NCBI GenBank assembly: GCA_022013685.1
Contig: JAKLPV010000112.1
Coordinates: forward strand, 37,897 to 101,896
DNA: 64,000 nt
Direction of reading: 5' to 3'
From: Anaerolineae bacterium
GTDB taxonomy: Bacteria; Chloroflexota; Anaerolineae; Anaerolineales; Villigracilaceae
The translations under genes and the position numbers were made by a program. Below the pieces are notes generated by a model that saw only the letters and a list, made by a program, of their open reading frames with translations, did not search any database and was not told the DNA's origin. Below, piece by piece: positions 10,025-17,426 of this stretch. The first letter of the stretch is position 1. Each line of letters starts with the position of its first letter.

Positions 10025-10042
10025 GAAACCCCCGGCCCTAAA

Positions 10043-10414
10043 ATGAAAATTTGCACCGGAATCGACCTGATTGAAATCGAGCGTATCGAAACCAGCATTG
10101 CCCGGCACGGAGAGCGATTCCTGGCGCGTATCTTTACTCCCGATGAACGCCTATCCTGCGCAGGAAAAGTTGAATCGCTGGCCGCCCGCTTCGCCGCCAA
10201 GGAGGCGGTCGCCAAGGCCCTCGGCAGCGGTCTGGACGGATTTGGTTTTCTGGATATTGAAGTCACTCGCGCTAAAAACGGCGCACCAGGGCTGGAGTTA
10301 TACGGAGTGGCGGCTCAAAAAGCCCGTGAACAGGGCCTAACCCGCTGGAGCATCAGTCTCAGCCACAGCCAGAGCCACGCAACAGCAATCGCAATTGGTT
10401 ACAGCGAACAGTAG
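10043..10414 (+). CDS. acpS: Holo-[acyl-carrier-protein] synthase
   Basis: AcpS transfers the 4'-phosphopantetheine group of coenzyme A to the serine of acyl carrier protein. The 123-residue protein has the two family motifs, GIDLIEIERIE with the Mg-binding Asp and RFAAKEAVAKALG with the catalytic Glu/Lys. It starts 18 bases after dnaJ and shares its operon, ending at a strong terminator. Placing acpS in the heat-shock transcript is unusual but could simply be read-through linkage. No ribosome binding site is obvious. Confidence 0.95.
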   Translation: MKICTGIDLIEIERIETSIARHGERFLARIFTPDERLSCAGKVESLAARFAAKEAVAKALGSGLDGFGFLDIEVTRAKNGAPGLELYGVAAQKAREQGLTRWSISLSHSQSHATAIAIGYSEQ

Positions 10415-10420
10415 GAAGGC

Positions 10421-10453
10421 ACATGGGCAGGATTTTATCCTGCCCATGTTTGT
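10421..10453 (+). terminator. Rho-independent terminator of the hrcA-acpS operon
   Basis: ACATGGGCAGGAT (10421-10433) and ATCCTGCCCATGT (10437-10449) form a perfect 13-bp stem with a 3-base loop, followed by a short T-rich stretch. It begins 6 bases after the acpS stop. Confidence 0.85.
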
Positions 10454-10458
10454 ATATT

Positions 10459-10612
10459 GCCGCAGGCGTATGCCCACTCCCCCGCTCGCATACTGCCGTT
10501 GTAAACGCGTCCCGGCGCAAGTTTGCCAGTATGACCGGGCTAAAAGAGGCCCATCTCCGCTATGGCGGGACCCGCGGCTTCTTTCCGCCGGTTACGCGTC
10601 GGCTTTTCTTTT
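10459..10612 (+). other. Structured non-coding segment ending in a U-run
   Basis: No gene is seen here. ACGCGT-C-CCGGCG (10505-10517) pairs with CGCCGG-TT-ACGCGT (10586-10599). Alternatively GCCG-CAG-GCGTA (10459-10470) pairs with TACGC-GT-CGGC (10593-10603), directly before TTTTCTTTT (10604-10612). A further hairpin joins GTATGC near 10467 with GCATAC near 10488. This could be a small RNA with its own terminator or a folded repeat. It matches no riboswitch or known RNA that I can recognise. Confidence 0.35.
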
Positions 10613-10613
10613 G

Positions 10614-10859
10614 CTAATCTGCCCCGATGGGTAGTTTTTCATCGACGCCAATCCACAGGTGGCCAGGGGTGACCGTCCGCCACGGACGCACGGTCACAGA
10701 CCCGGCTTGATGCTGGCTTTCAAGAAGCATCGAGGGGTGTACCAGGCACAAATCAGGCAATTGGCCATATTTTTTGCGAAAATAATCGGCCGCCTGCTTA
10801 ACTTTTTGGTCAAGCGCCGTTTTGGGGTCGTTATCGAACCATAACATGCCGGTGTTCAT
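10614..10859 (-). CDS. Small conserved-looking protein of unknown function
   Basis: This 81-residue protein begins MNTGMLWFDNDPKTALDQKV and has an amphipathic helix with KYGQLPDLCLVHPSML in the middle. The ATG is preceded by GGAGG at ideal spacing, which supports a real gene. It lies 18 bases downstream of an ATPase gene on the same strand and is probably co-transcribed with it. No catalytic motif, signal peptide or membrane segment is seen. I do not recognise a named family. It could be an accessory subunit of the ATPase. Confidence 0.7.
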   Translation of the reverse strand: MNTGMLWFDNDPKTALDQKVKQAADYFRKKYGQLPDLCLVHPSMLLESQHQAGSVTVRPWRTVTPGHLWIGVDEKLPIGAD

Positions 10860-10877
10860 TGTTCCTCCAAAAATAAA

Positions 10878-11657
10878 TCAGAAACTGGGTAACCAGAAGC
10901 GCATCCAGCGCGACTGGTGGCGTATACAAAATTCCGCGCCGGGGAAGAGAGAGTCGAGCGGTGCGCCAGACAGATGGGTCAGGTCATCGCTGGTCTGGGG
11001 GTTGGCAATCCTGCCATAGATGCGGGTCTGAAAAAAAGCCAACCAGTCAGGCAGTTTCAAGGCGCGGGCGGCATTGACGCTGACCACCGGCCACAAGCGC
11101 GAGGCCGGGCCGTGCTGTAGCAGGAAGGCAAAAGCCTCTTGGGCGGGGTCGCCAAGGTGCAAGATGCTGTCCAGACCATCGAATAAGAGGAGGATGGAAC
11201 GCTGGCGTTGATTTGTGGTTACCCAGTCGGTCAGGCGCAGCAACAGATCAGTGGCCGCATCTTCGTAGGCAGGATAAACCCTGAGCGCGCGCGCGGGCAT
11301 ATTGTCCAACCGCCATTCGTCGGGGAAATCGGTCAGTGCCAGGATCGCAGTCTCTTCAACCGGATTCAGGTGACGGGCCGACTGCGCCAGCGTCTGCAAA
11401 AAAGCCGTTTTTCCGCTTCCTTTGTCCGCAACGACGAGAATTGGGCCGGTGGCGGGACGATCCAGCCGCAAGAGCAGGGGTAGTCCATCGCCAGCAATCC
11501 CAAAGACCACAGAATGAGCAGGCAGGGGGCCAGAGCGCTCCAGGATATTCATCGCATTGGGCAAAATTTGACCACCAGCAGGCGGCGAAATACCTATTTC
11601 AGCCTGCACCTGCTGATAGGCGCGTAATGCTAGGGTAAATTCTTCAAGAGTTGGCAT
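10878..11657 (-). CDS. P-loop ATPase of FtsK/VirB4-like type, function unknown
   Basis: The protein (about 259 residues) has a Walker A motif in VVADKGSGKTAFLQTL and a Walker B strand in SILLLFDGLDSI, with a NAARALKLPDWL segment later, as in AAA/FtsK-like ATPases that pump or handle DNA or protein. No membrane segment is visible. The ATG at 11657 (MPTLEEF) has AAAGG just upstream and is preferred over an ATG six codons earlier, which has none. A good promoter lies upstream on this strand. It forms a two-gene unit with the 81-residue gene downstream. The substrate is unknown. Confidence 0.75.
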   Translation of the reverse strand: MPTLEEFTLALRAYQQVQAEIGISPPAGGQILPNAMNILERSGPLPAHSVVFGIAGDGLPLLLRLDRPATGPILVVADKGSGKTAFLQTLAQSARHLNPVEETAILALTDFPDEWRLDNMPARALRVYPAYEDAATDLLLRLTDWVTTNQRQRSILLLFDGLDSILHLGDPAQEAFAFLLQHGPASRLWPVVSVNAARALKLPDWLAFFQTRIYGRIANPQTSDDLTHLSGAPLDSLFPGAEFCIRHQSRWMRFWLPSF

Positions 11658-11692
11658 ATTACCTTTTATGTCCATATTAGAACATATATTCT

Positions 11693-11720
11693 ATTATACA
11701 GACTTTGAGCGTTTTTTCAA
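11693..11720 (-). promoter_or_regulatory. Sigma-70-type promoter for the ATPase gene pair
   Basis: On the minus strand TTGAAA (11715-11720) and TATAAT (11693-11698) are 16 bases apart, 36 bases before the preferred start codon. Confidence 0.65.
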
Positions 11721-11787
11721 GGATGAATTCTTGCAAATTCGTAACGAAAAAACATATGATTTTTGTAAGAGAGACAGGCCTTGACTC

Positions 11788-11815
11788 TTGTCTTGATCCT
11801 CAATGGGGGTATAAT
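11788..11815 (+). promoter_or_regulatory. Probable promoter for the FmdB-family gene
   Basis: TATAAT at 11810-11815 has a weak -35 match TTGTCT at 11788-11793 with a 16-base spacer. The gene's AAAGGAG ribosome binding site follows. Confidence 0.55.
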
Positions 11816-11845
11816 CCTAATTGTTCGTTCTAAAGGAGATTTTGT

Positions 11846-12127
11846 ATGCCCATTTATACGTATCGGTGTGAGACTTGCGGTGTGCAGTTTGACCGCCACC
11901 AAAGCTTTAATGACCAACCCCTGACTACCTGCCCGGAATGCAACAAGAAAAGCCTGCGCAAAGTGATTGCCCCGGTTGGAATTGTGTTCAAAGGTTCAGG
12001 TTGGTATGCAACCGATCATAAATCGCCATCCGGGACGCGCAACGGTGCGCCAAAAAGCGAATCTAAAAGCGAGTCAAAGGAAACCAGTACGGCGACAACG
12101 GAGAGCAAACCCGCCGCGAGCGAGTAA
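11846..12127 (+). CDS. FmdB-family zinc ribbon regulatory protein
   Basis: This 93-residue protein starts with the FmdB/CxxC-CxxC signature: MPIYTYRCETCG followed by CPECNKKSLRK. The two CxxC knuckles should bind one zinc. The segment IVFKGSGWYATDHK is typical of the family, and a low-complexity Ser/Lys/Glu/Thr tail ends the protein. FmdB was named as a putative regulator of formamidase, but the role of most members is unknown. AAAGGAG precedes the ATG with good spacing and a TATAAT box lies further upstream. It is a single-gene unit ending at a bidirectional terminator. Confidence 0.9.
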   Translation: MPIYTYRCETCGVQFDRHQSFNDQPLTTCPECNKKSLRKVIAPVGIVFKGSGWYATDHKSPSGTRNGAPKSESKSESKETSTATTESKPAASE

Positions 12128-12144
12128 CGTTCATTACGAAATAT

Positions 12145-12176
12145 AAAACAGGCCCCTAAACAGGAGCCTGTTTTTG
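12145..12176. terminator. Bidirectional intrinsic terminator between convergent genes
   Basis: AAAACAGGC (12145-12153) and GCCTGTTTT (12166-12174) form a stem flanked by A-rich and T-rich sequence, so it can end transcription from both the zinc ribbon gene and the converging minus-strand operon. Confidence 0.8.
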
Positions 12177-12190
12177 TTTGGCATTGCTTT

Positions 12191-12769
12191 TTAGCGGCAG
12201 GCGGGTAATTCAGGGAAAATTTTCTCAGCGTAAGAGCGCATCATATTTACGCTTTCAACGGGAAAAACCATAATATAGCTAATTACGCGCTTATCGCCAT
12301 CCGGCTTGACCCATTGCGCCAGCAGGTAATCCGTGTTGTTGAATTGGGCGCGAAATTCATACAGGCGCAAATCATCAGCATTGCAGGTGTCCATTTTTTG
12401 CAAATTTTGATAATCTACAAAAATGATTTCATAGAAATTTACATCGCTGAAATAGTCATCCAGGTCGGCATCAGTGTAGCCGCAATTAAAAATCAGGTAT
12501 TCAAAAGAAGCGAACGCAGATAATTCAGGGGCATCCCAAAATACATTGACCCGGTAGGGAAGCACTTCATAAGAGTTTTTCCATTGGCTGGCTTCAAAGA
12601 CACCAGGTGCAAAATTACGCGCGCGCAGCAAATCCATATAGTTCGAATCGCCCGTGCCGCACTCGGTTGGAGAGTTAAAAACCAAAACACCCAGCAAAAT
12701 GCCAACGACGATAACCAGAACACTCACCACCAGACCAACAATCACGATCGTATTTTTACCGTTTTGCAT
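12191..12769 (-). CDS. Membrane-anchored protein of unknown function
   Basis: This 192-residue protein starts MQNGKNTIVIVGLVVSVLVI with a single N-terminal transmembrane helix (about 7-30), then an extracytoplasmic domain with several Cys (ECGTGD, NCGYT, DTCNAD, PACR) that could pair as disulfides. The ATG at 12769 has GGAGAA at good spacing. A longer reading frame exists upstream but overlaps the preceding gene. It lies 10 bases after the class V aminotransferase gene and is probably co-transcribed with it. No family is recognised. Confidence 0.75.
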   Translation of the reverse strand: MQNGKNTIVIVGLVVSVLVIVVGILLGVLVFNSPTECGTGDSNYMDLLRARNFAPGVFEASQWKNSYEVLPYRVNVFWDAPELSAFASFEYLIFNCGYTDADLDDYFSDVNFYEIIFVDYQNLQKMDTCNADDLRLYEFRAQFNNTDYLLAQWVKPDGDKRVISYIMVFPVESVNMMRSYAEKIFPELPACR

Positions 12770-12779
12770 GTTGTTCTCC

Positions 12780-14177
12780 TTAATCCAGTAAAGCGCGCAC
12801 AAAAGACAGCAAGCGCTCAATATCGGCGAAATTACTGACCATACCCACAGAAATGCGCACCGCGCCGCTCGATTTGCCGTCGATGCACAGGCGGAAATCA
12901 TCAATCGTCAGGCGGTTTTCGTGACCAGGGCCATTGAAGCAGACATCCAGCTCGACACGTGAGATGCCCAGGGCGACCTCGCCCGCGCCAGGGTTGCAGA
13001 AACAGCCGGTGCGCAGTGAGATGTTCTCGCGGTTGGCCGCTTCTTCGATAGAGCGATGATCCACTGCCTGACCTCTGGCATTAAAGAAGTTGACCGTCAC
13101 CGCCCCGCCGCGCGCTTCCGTATCTGTCGGCCCGTAAACACGGACAAGGGGGACTCCTGTTGAATGGCGCATTTCGATGATATTGTCCAGCAGCCAACCG
13201 GTAAGACAGCGCACACGCTCATTGATCTGGTCAATGCCGATCGACTCGATATGCCGCAGCCCAATCTCGATCGCCGGAATGTTCAAATAGTCCACCGTGC
13301 CGTCTTCGAAAGCGGCGTGGCCCTCGGCCAGATAGTACTTGTCACCCTGTACCGAGGCGACGGTGATGGTGCCGCCAGCAAACCAGGGGCGATGCAGCTT
13401 GTGCAATTTATCTTTGCGAGCCAGGAGCGCACCCAGACCGGTCGGATAACCGAAAATCTTATAAAACGAGAGCGGCACAAAATCCGGCTTGTAGTGTGAA
13501 AGATCGAGGCGGTTGTTCGGAGCGAAAGCGGCAGCATCCATCAGCACATCCCAACCGGCAGCATGGGCTTTTTCAATCCAGTCCAGCGGATGTTTGACCG
13601 AGGAAAAATTCGATTGGGCCGGAAAGGCAAACAGGTTGTCTGCCCCCACTTTGGCAAGCGTCAGGCTGCGGGTCAATTGGTCTTCGTCCACACGCAAATC
13701 GGGCAGGCAGAGCGGAACATAGGTCACATCGGCACCTTTGGCGTGTGCAAATTCCCGAATCCCGTTGACCGAATTATGGTTGTCGAAGGTCAGCAAATAG
13801 TGACCACCGGGAGCAAACGGGTACGACTCACCGACCAGTTTGAGTGCGCCGCTGGCATTGGCGGTAAAAACCAGGTCATATTCGGCAGGGTCGGCATTAA
13901 AAAAATCCAAAACGTACTTTCGCGCGCCCTCAACCAGTCGGGTGGCGGCCATCGAAGTCGGGTTGGACGAGTGCGGGTTACCGAATACACCGCGCAGTAA
14001 AATGTCCTGATGCTTGCGGACTTGCGAATCGGCATACAGGCCGCCGCCGGTGTAATCAAGGTAAACCTGACCGCTGCTGTCGAGGCGGCTGTAATCGCTG
14101 GCGCGCAAGTCGTCCAGCGCGCTGGTATCGGGGTAAGTAGGGTATTTGGCGAGAAAATCTGCATATCGATTTTGCAT
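12780..14177 (-). CDS. Class V aminotransferase resembling MOCOS/cysteine desulfurase
   Basis: This is a PLP-dependent fold type I enzyme of about 465 residues. The N-terminal YLDYTGGGLYADSQVRKHQD and GNPHSSNPTS, the central SFYKIFGYPTGLGALL with the PLP-binding Lys, and the C-terminal RTGCFCNPGAG all resemble molybdenum-cofactor sulfurase and related cysteine desulfurases, where the Cys of the last motif carries the persulfide. No MOSC domain is attached, so transfer to Moco is not shown. The ATG at 14177 has AGGAG 8 bases upstream and is preferred to an ATG seven codons earlier. It is followed by a membrane protein gene. Confidence 0.88.
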   Translation of the reverse strand: MQNRYADFLAKYPTYPDTSALDDLRASDYSRLDSSGQVYLDYTGGGLYADSQVRKHQDILLRGVFGNPHSSNPTSMAATRLVEGARKYVLDFFNADPAEYDLVFTANASGALKLVGESYPFAPGGHYLLTFDNHNSVNGIREFAHAKGADVTYVPLCLPDLRVDEDQLTRSLTLAKVGADNLFAFPAQSNFSSVKHPLDWIEKAHAAGWDVLMDAAAFAPNNRLDLSHYKPDFVPLSFYKIFGYPTGLGALLARKDKLHKLHRPWFAGGTITVASVQGDKYYLAEGHAAFEDGTVDYLNIPAIEIGLRHIESIGIDQINERVRCLTGWLLDNIIEMRHSTGVPLVRVYGPTDTEARGGAVTVNFFNARGQAVDHRSIEEAANRENISLRTGCFCNPGAGEVALGISRVELDVCFNGPGHENRLTIDDFRLCIDGKSSGAVRISVGMVSNFADIERLLSFVRALLD

Positions 14178-14358
14178 GGCGGACGCTCCTGCCTCCATTT
14201 AACCACACCTGGCCGGGCTTGCAAACTGCTGAAAGTCACGTTCTTGGGGCGTAGTTGTGCGGCTATAATTATTTGATCCTGCACCTACGCCCGCCGGGGA
14301 ATTAATCCCCTGGCTATTGATACGAAGTCCGCTCAAGCGGACCAACTCAGCATACAAA

Positions 14359-15876
14359 ATGTCTCGATTCCATTTTTCAAAACCCAATTGGTCTGATCTT
14401 ACCGCCGCCCTGCTTATCGGTATGGGGCTGGTTTTGCGCCTGCACCAGTACCTTTCGGGGCGTTCATTGTGGCTCGATGAAGCCATGCTGGCCCTGAACA
14501 TCGTCGAACGTGATTTTTTGGGATTGTTAAAGCCGCTGGACTATGACCAGGGCGCGCCCCTGGGCTTTTTGCTGCTCGAAAAGCTGACCATCAGTCTGTT
14601 AGGGAACGGCGAACTGACCTTACGCCTGCCGTCCGTTATTGCAGGCTGCCTCGCGCTGGTCTTTTTCTACCTGCTCTTGCGGCATTTTCTCTCACCGGCC
14701 GGTTTGTTGCCAGCCCTGGCCTTGTTTGCGCTTTCAGAACGACTAATTTACTACACTTCCGAACTCAAACAATACATCTTCGATACCTTTACGTTACTGG
14801 CCCTGCTGCTGGTCTTCGTCTATCTCAGCCCATCCGAAGAACAGGATGATTTACCAAACCGTAACTGGATTCCCCTTCTGGTTGCGGGAGGGGTGGCCGT
14901 CTGGTTCTCGCACCCCTCCGTTTTTGTGCTGGCCGGAATCGGTCTGACTTTACTCTGGCAAAATCGCCGCAATCGGCGCAAGCTCACCCAGGTTGGGCTG
15001 GTCATCATCGGCTGGCTGGTCAGCTTTGGCGGAGTTTTCCTAGCCAGCCTGAATGCCCTGGCCGCCAATGACTTCCTGATGGCCTACTGGCAGGATTACT
15101 TCATGCCCATGCCGCCCTGGAGCAATCCCGGTTGGATGTTGAACACGTTGACCCATTTTCTGACCTACTTTGGGCTGTCCATTCCGGGCTGGTTGGCGCT
15201 GTTGCTGTTGCTGGGCGGCTGGATTGCCCTGTGGCGGCTGCGTCCATCCCTGGCAATGATCTTCGCTCTGACCTTGCTGGCTGCCTTTGGCGCCGCGGCG
15301 CTGGGGAAATATCCGCTCGGCGGGCGCATGCTGCTTTTCGCGGCGCCAATCGGTATCGGGCTGCTTGGAGCGGCTTTCGAAGGGCTGTACCGGGCGCTGA
15401 TACGCCTGCGCTGGGGGGCGGGGCTGGCCGTTTGTGCGCTGTCACTGGCGCTGTTGGCCGGCACTGCCGCGAATGCGCTTGAAAACTTCCGTGAGCCGCG
15501 CATGCAAGAGAATATGCACCCGGCCATCCGTGTTTTGCGAGCCAGACACCGGTCCGGCGACCTGATTTATATCTATCCGTGGGCCGAACCAGCCTTTCGC
15601 TATTACGCTCCATTTTACGACTTTGAAAACGAACAGTTCGTCAGCGGCCAAGCAGACCCACCCCAACCGCTGGCCAGTACGCTCGCAGATATTCAAACCC
15701 TGCGCGGAAATCCGCGCGTCTGGCTGCTTTTTTCACACATCGCCGAAGCAGATGGAGTCAACGAGCATGAAGCCATCATGGCAGAAATTGATCTGAAAAA
15801 ACTGGGGAAATGCAGGCTCGAATCACGCGAACCTGGCACATCGGTTTTGCTATATTTGTGTAATTTTTCCCCATAG
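14359..15876 (+). CDS. Multi-spanning glycosyltransferase, ArnT/PMT (GT39/83)-like
   Basis: This integral membrane protein (about 505 residues) has about a dozen hydrophobic helices. Its first extracytoplasmic loop carries SLWLDEAML, the acidic motif that binds metal and lipid-linked sugar in PMT/ArnT-type enzymes, then DYDQGAPLGFLLLEK. The C-terminal soluble domain follows the last helix (from about residue 400). It probably moves a sugar from a polyprenyl-phosphate donor onto a surface lipid, glycan or protein. A TTG codon at 14317 would lengthen it by 14 residues, but the ATG at 14359 is preferred. It faces another enzyme of this type on the opposite strand. Confidence 0.82.
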   Translation: MSRFHFSKPNWSDLTAALLIGMGLVLRLHQYLSGRSLWLDEAMLALNIVERDFLGLLKPLDYDQGAPLGFLLLEKLTISLLGNGELTLRLPSVIAGCLALVFFYLLLRHFLSPAGLLPALALFALSERLIYYTSELKQYIFDTFTLLALLLVFVYLSPSEEQDDLPNRNWIPLLVAGGVAVWFSHPSVFVLAGIGLTLLWQNRRNRRKLTQVGLVIIGWLVSFGGVFLASLNALAANDFLMAYWQDYFMPMPPWSNPGWMLNTLTHFLTYFGLSIPGWLALLLLLGGWIALWRLRPSLAMIFALTLLAAFGAAALGKYPLGGRMLLFAAPIGIGLLGAAFEGLYRALIRLRWGAGLAVCALSLALLAGTAANALENFREPRMQENMHPAIRVLRARHRSGDLIYIYPWAEPAFRYYAPFYDFENEQFVSGQADPPQPLASTLADIQTLRGNPRVWLLFSHIAEADGVNEHEAIMAEIDLKKLGKCRLESREPGTSVLLYLCNFSP

Positions 15877-15885
15877 AACTACAAC

Positions 15886-17415
15886 TTATTTTCGCCTTTC
15901 CCAAACCAGGTAGCGCTCGTCGGTATAGATGACATCCCACTGACGGGTCTCTTTGATTTGCAACACCAGCCAGCGTTGGTTTGGCCCAATCAACAGGCCA
16001 GGAGAAACGTTCTGCGTTTGCTGCAAGCTTTCCATGCAGGCCCAATCCTTTTGAGCCTGGCAGTCTCTTAAATCGACCAGGATTTGCAATTGTTCAGCGT
16101 ATATTCCCTTCCACTCGCTGCCCCACAATGCAAAAACCGGCGTGCGATCAAGCAGGTAGGGGAACCACTCGGCCTCGTTGATTTTTCCTATGTACAGGTA
16201 GGTTTTATCGGAGCTGGTTTCTTCCTGCACAAATTTCGCCATTTTCAGGGAATACACATCAATTTCAGGCTCGTAGCGTGAAATTGTCACCAGGCCGGTG
16301 GCGGCTGAAAACAGGCTGGCAGAAATCACAAGGGTAAGCAGGCTGGCGTAAGTGATCCGGGCCAAGGCAGTTCGTTTTTTTTCGACTCTCTCAGCGGCCC
16401 AGGTAAAGATCTTTGTGCTAAAGGCGCCTGCCATCATCCCGGCCAGAATGGGCAAAAAAATTGAGGCTTCCCCCATCACCAAAGCAAGGATGAAAGCCAG
16501 CGGCAGTTGTAACTTTCTCTGGGCAAGAAGCAGGATCAATCCCGGCAGCGCCAGGGCGGCCAGAAACCAGTTATCGGCAACATGTGACAGGTTATCAGCC
16601 AGGAAGCCGAGGGCAGCGCCTGCATCTTGAAACAGCATGGCAAAAAAATCGGTGTTACGATGCGAGGAGGAAGCCGCCATTAGACTCTGCAACCCGTGGC
16701 GCGCCACAATCACCCCGAGCCAGGGAGAAGCGATCAGCAAGGCCAGCAGCAAAATTCCCAGGGAAGTCAGCACACGGCGAGGTTTCCACTCCGAAAACAG
16801 GAAAGATATCCCCACCAGCGCGGCAAAGGCAACATAGAGCAAATGCGTCATCAGCAGCAGGCCAAGGAAGAGGCCCGACAACACAATATCGCGCCGTGAG
16901 AACTGCCGGATGGCGCGCAAATAGAACAACAACCCCGCAAAACACAGCCCCAGCGCCAATCCGCGCACTATGCCCGCCGACCAGACGTGCGTGTGATAGA
17001 CAGTGGGCGCGGTTGCAACCAAAATCATGGCAGTCAATGCGGCAATTTTCGAATCAGTCAATTCTCGCGTTAGATAATAAAAGGGGATGAACGCCAACAG
17101 GCTAAAAACCGCCGGAACCAACCGCAAGTAGGCCCAGATCGAGAGCCCCAACTTGATGGCAATCGCAAAAAGGTACATGGCTAACGGCGGATAGACAAAG
17201 GGTATTCCGCCCGGTCCATAGTGGGGAATTTCCATTGGCAGGGAAAAATTCGCACTGGCAATCTGCTCGGCCATTTGGGTGAACATCCCGGCATACCCCA
17301 GCGGAATGGAATACCGGAAAGCCTGGAAAAAGAAGACCGGTGCGATGAGCAATAAACCCGTCAGAAGCAGGGCATGGCCGCGGTGGCGCATAAAAAAGGA
17401 TTTGAGAAAAGTCAT
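15886..17415 (-). CDS. Multi-spanning membrane glycosyltransferase-like protein
   Basis: This protein (about 509 residues) is dominated by roughly 11-12 transmembrane helices, with a C-terminal soluble domain ending RYLVWERRK. The topology and the PMT-like segments (YAGMFTQMAEQIAS, then YGPGGIPFVYPPLAMY in the first large loop) suggest a polyprenol-phosphate sugar-dependent glycosyltransferase. The catalytic acidic pair is not obvious, so the activity is uncertain. A GTG at 17445 overlaps the previous gene by 19 bases. The ATG at 17415, 11 bases after that gene's end, is equally plausible, and neither has a clear ribosome binding site. It converges with the other glycosyltransferase. Confidence 0.7.
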   Translation of the reverse strand: MTFLKSFFMRHRGHALLLTGLLLIAPVFFFQAFRYSIPLGYAGMFTQMAEQIASANFSLPMEIPHYGPGGIPFVYPPLAMYLFAIAIKLGLSIWAYLRLVPAVFSLLAFIPFYYLTRELTDSKIAALTAMILVATAPTVYHTHVWSAGIVRGLALGLCFAGLLFYLRAIRQFSRRDIVLSGLFLGLLLMTHLLYVAFAALVGISFLFSEWKPRRVLTSLGILLLALLIASPWLGVIVARHGLQSLMAASSSHRNTDFFAMLFQDAGAALGFLADNLSHVADNWFLAALALPGLILLLAQRKLQLPLAFILALVMGEASIFLPILAGMMAGAFSTKIFTWAAERVEKKRTALARITYASLLTLVISASLFSAATGLVTISRYEPEIDVYSLKMAKFVQEETSSDKTYLYIGKINEAEWFPYLLDRTPVFALWGSEWKGIYAEQLQILVDLRDCQAQKDWACMESLQQTQNVSPGLLIGPNQRWLVLQIKETRQWDVIYTDERYLVWERRK

Positions 17416-17426
17416 GGGGTCGTATT

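Noticed and set aside
10459..10612. Known riboswitch, SRP RNA or 6S RNA in the structured segment
   Set aside because: The conserved cores of SRP RNA, c-di-GMP, TPP, cobalamin, ZTP and fluoride elements were looked for by eye and not found.
10395..10634. Short plus-strand frames after acpS
   Set aside because: They cross the acpS terminator and a structured segment, lack ribosome binding sites and show no protein-like composition.
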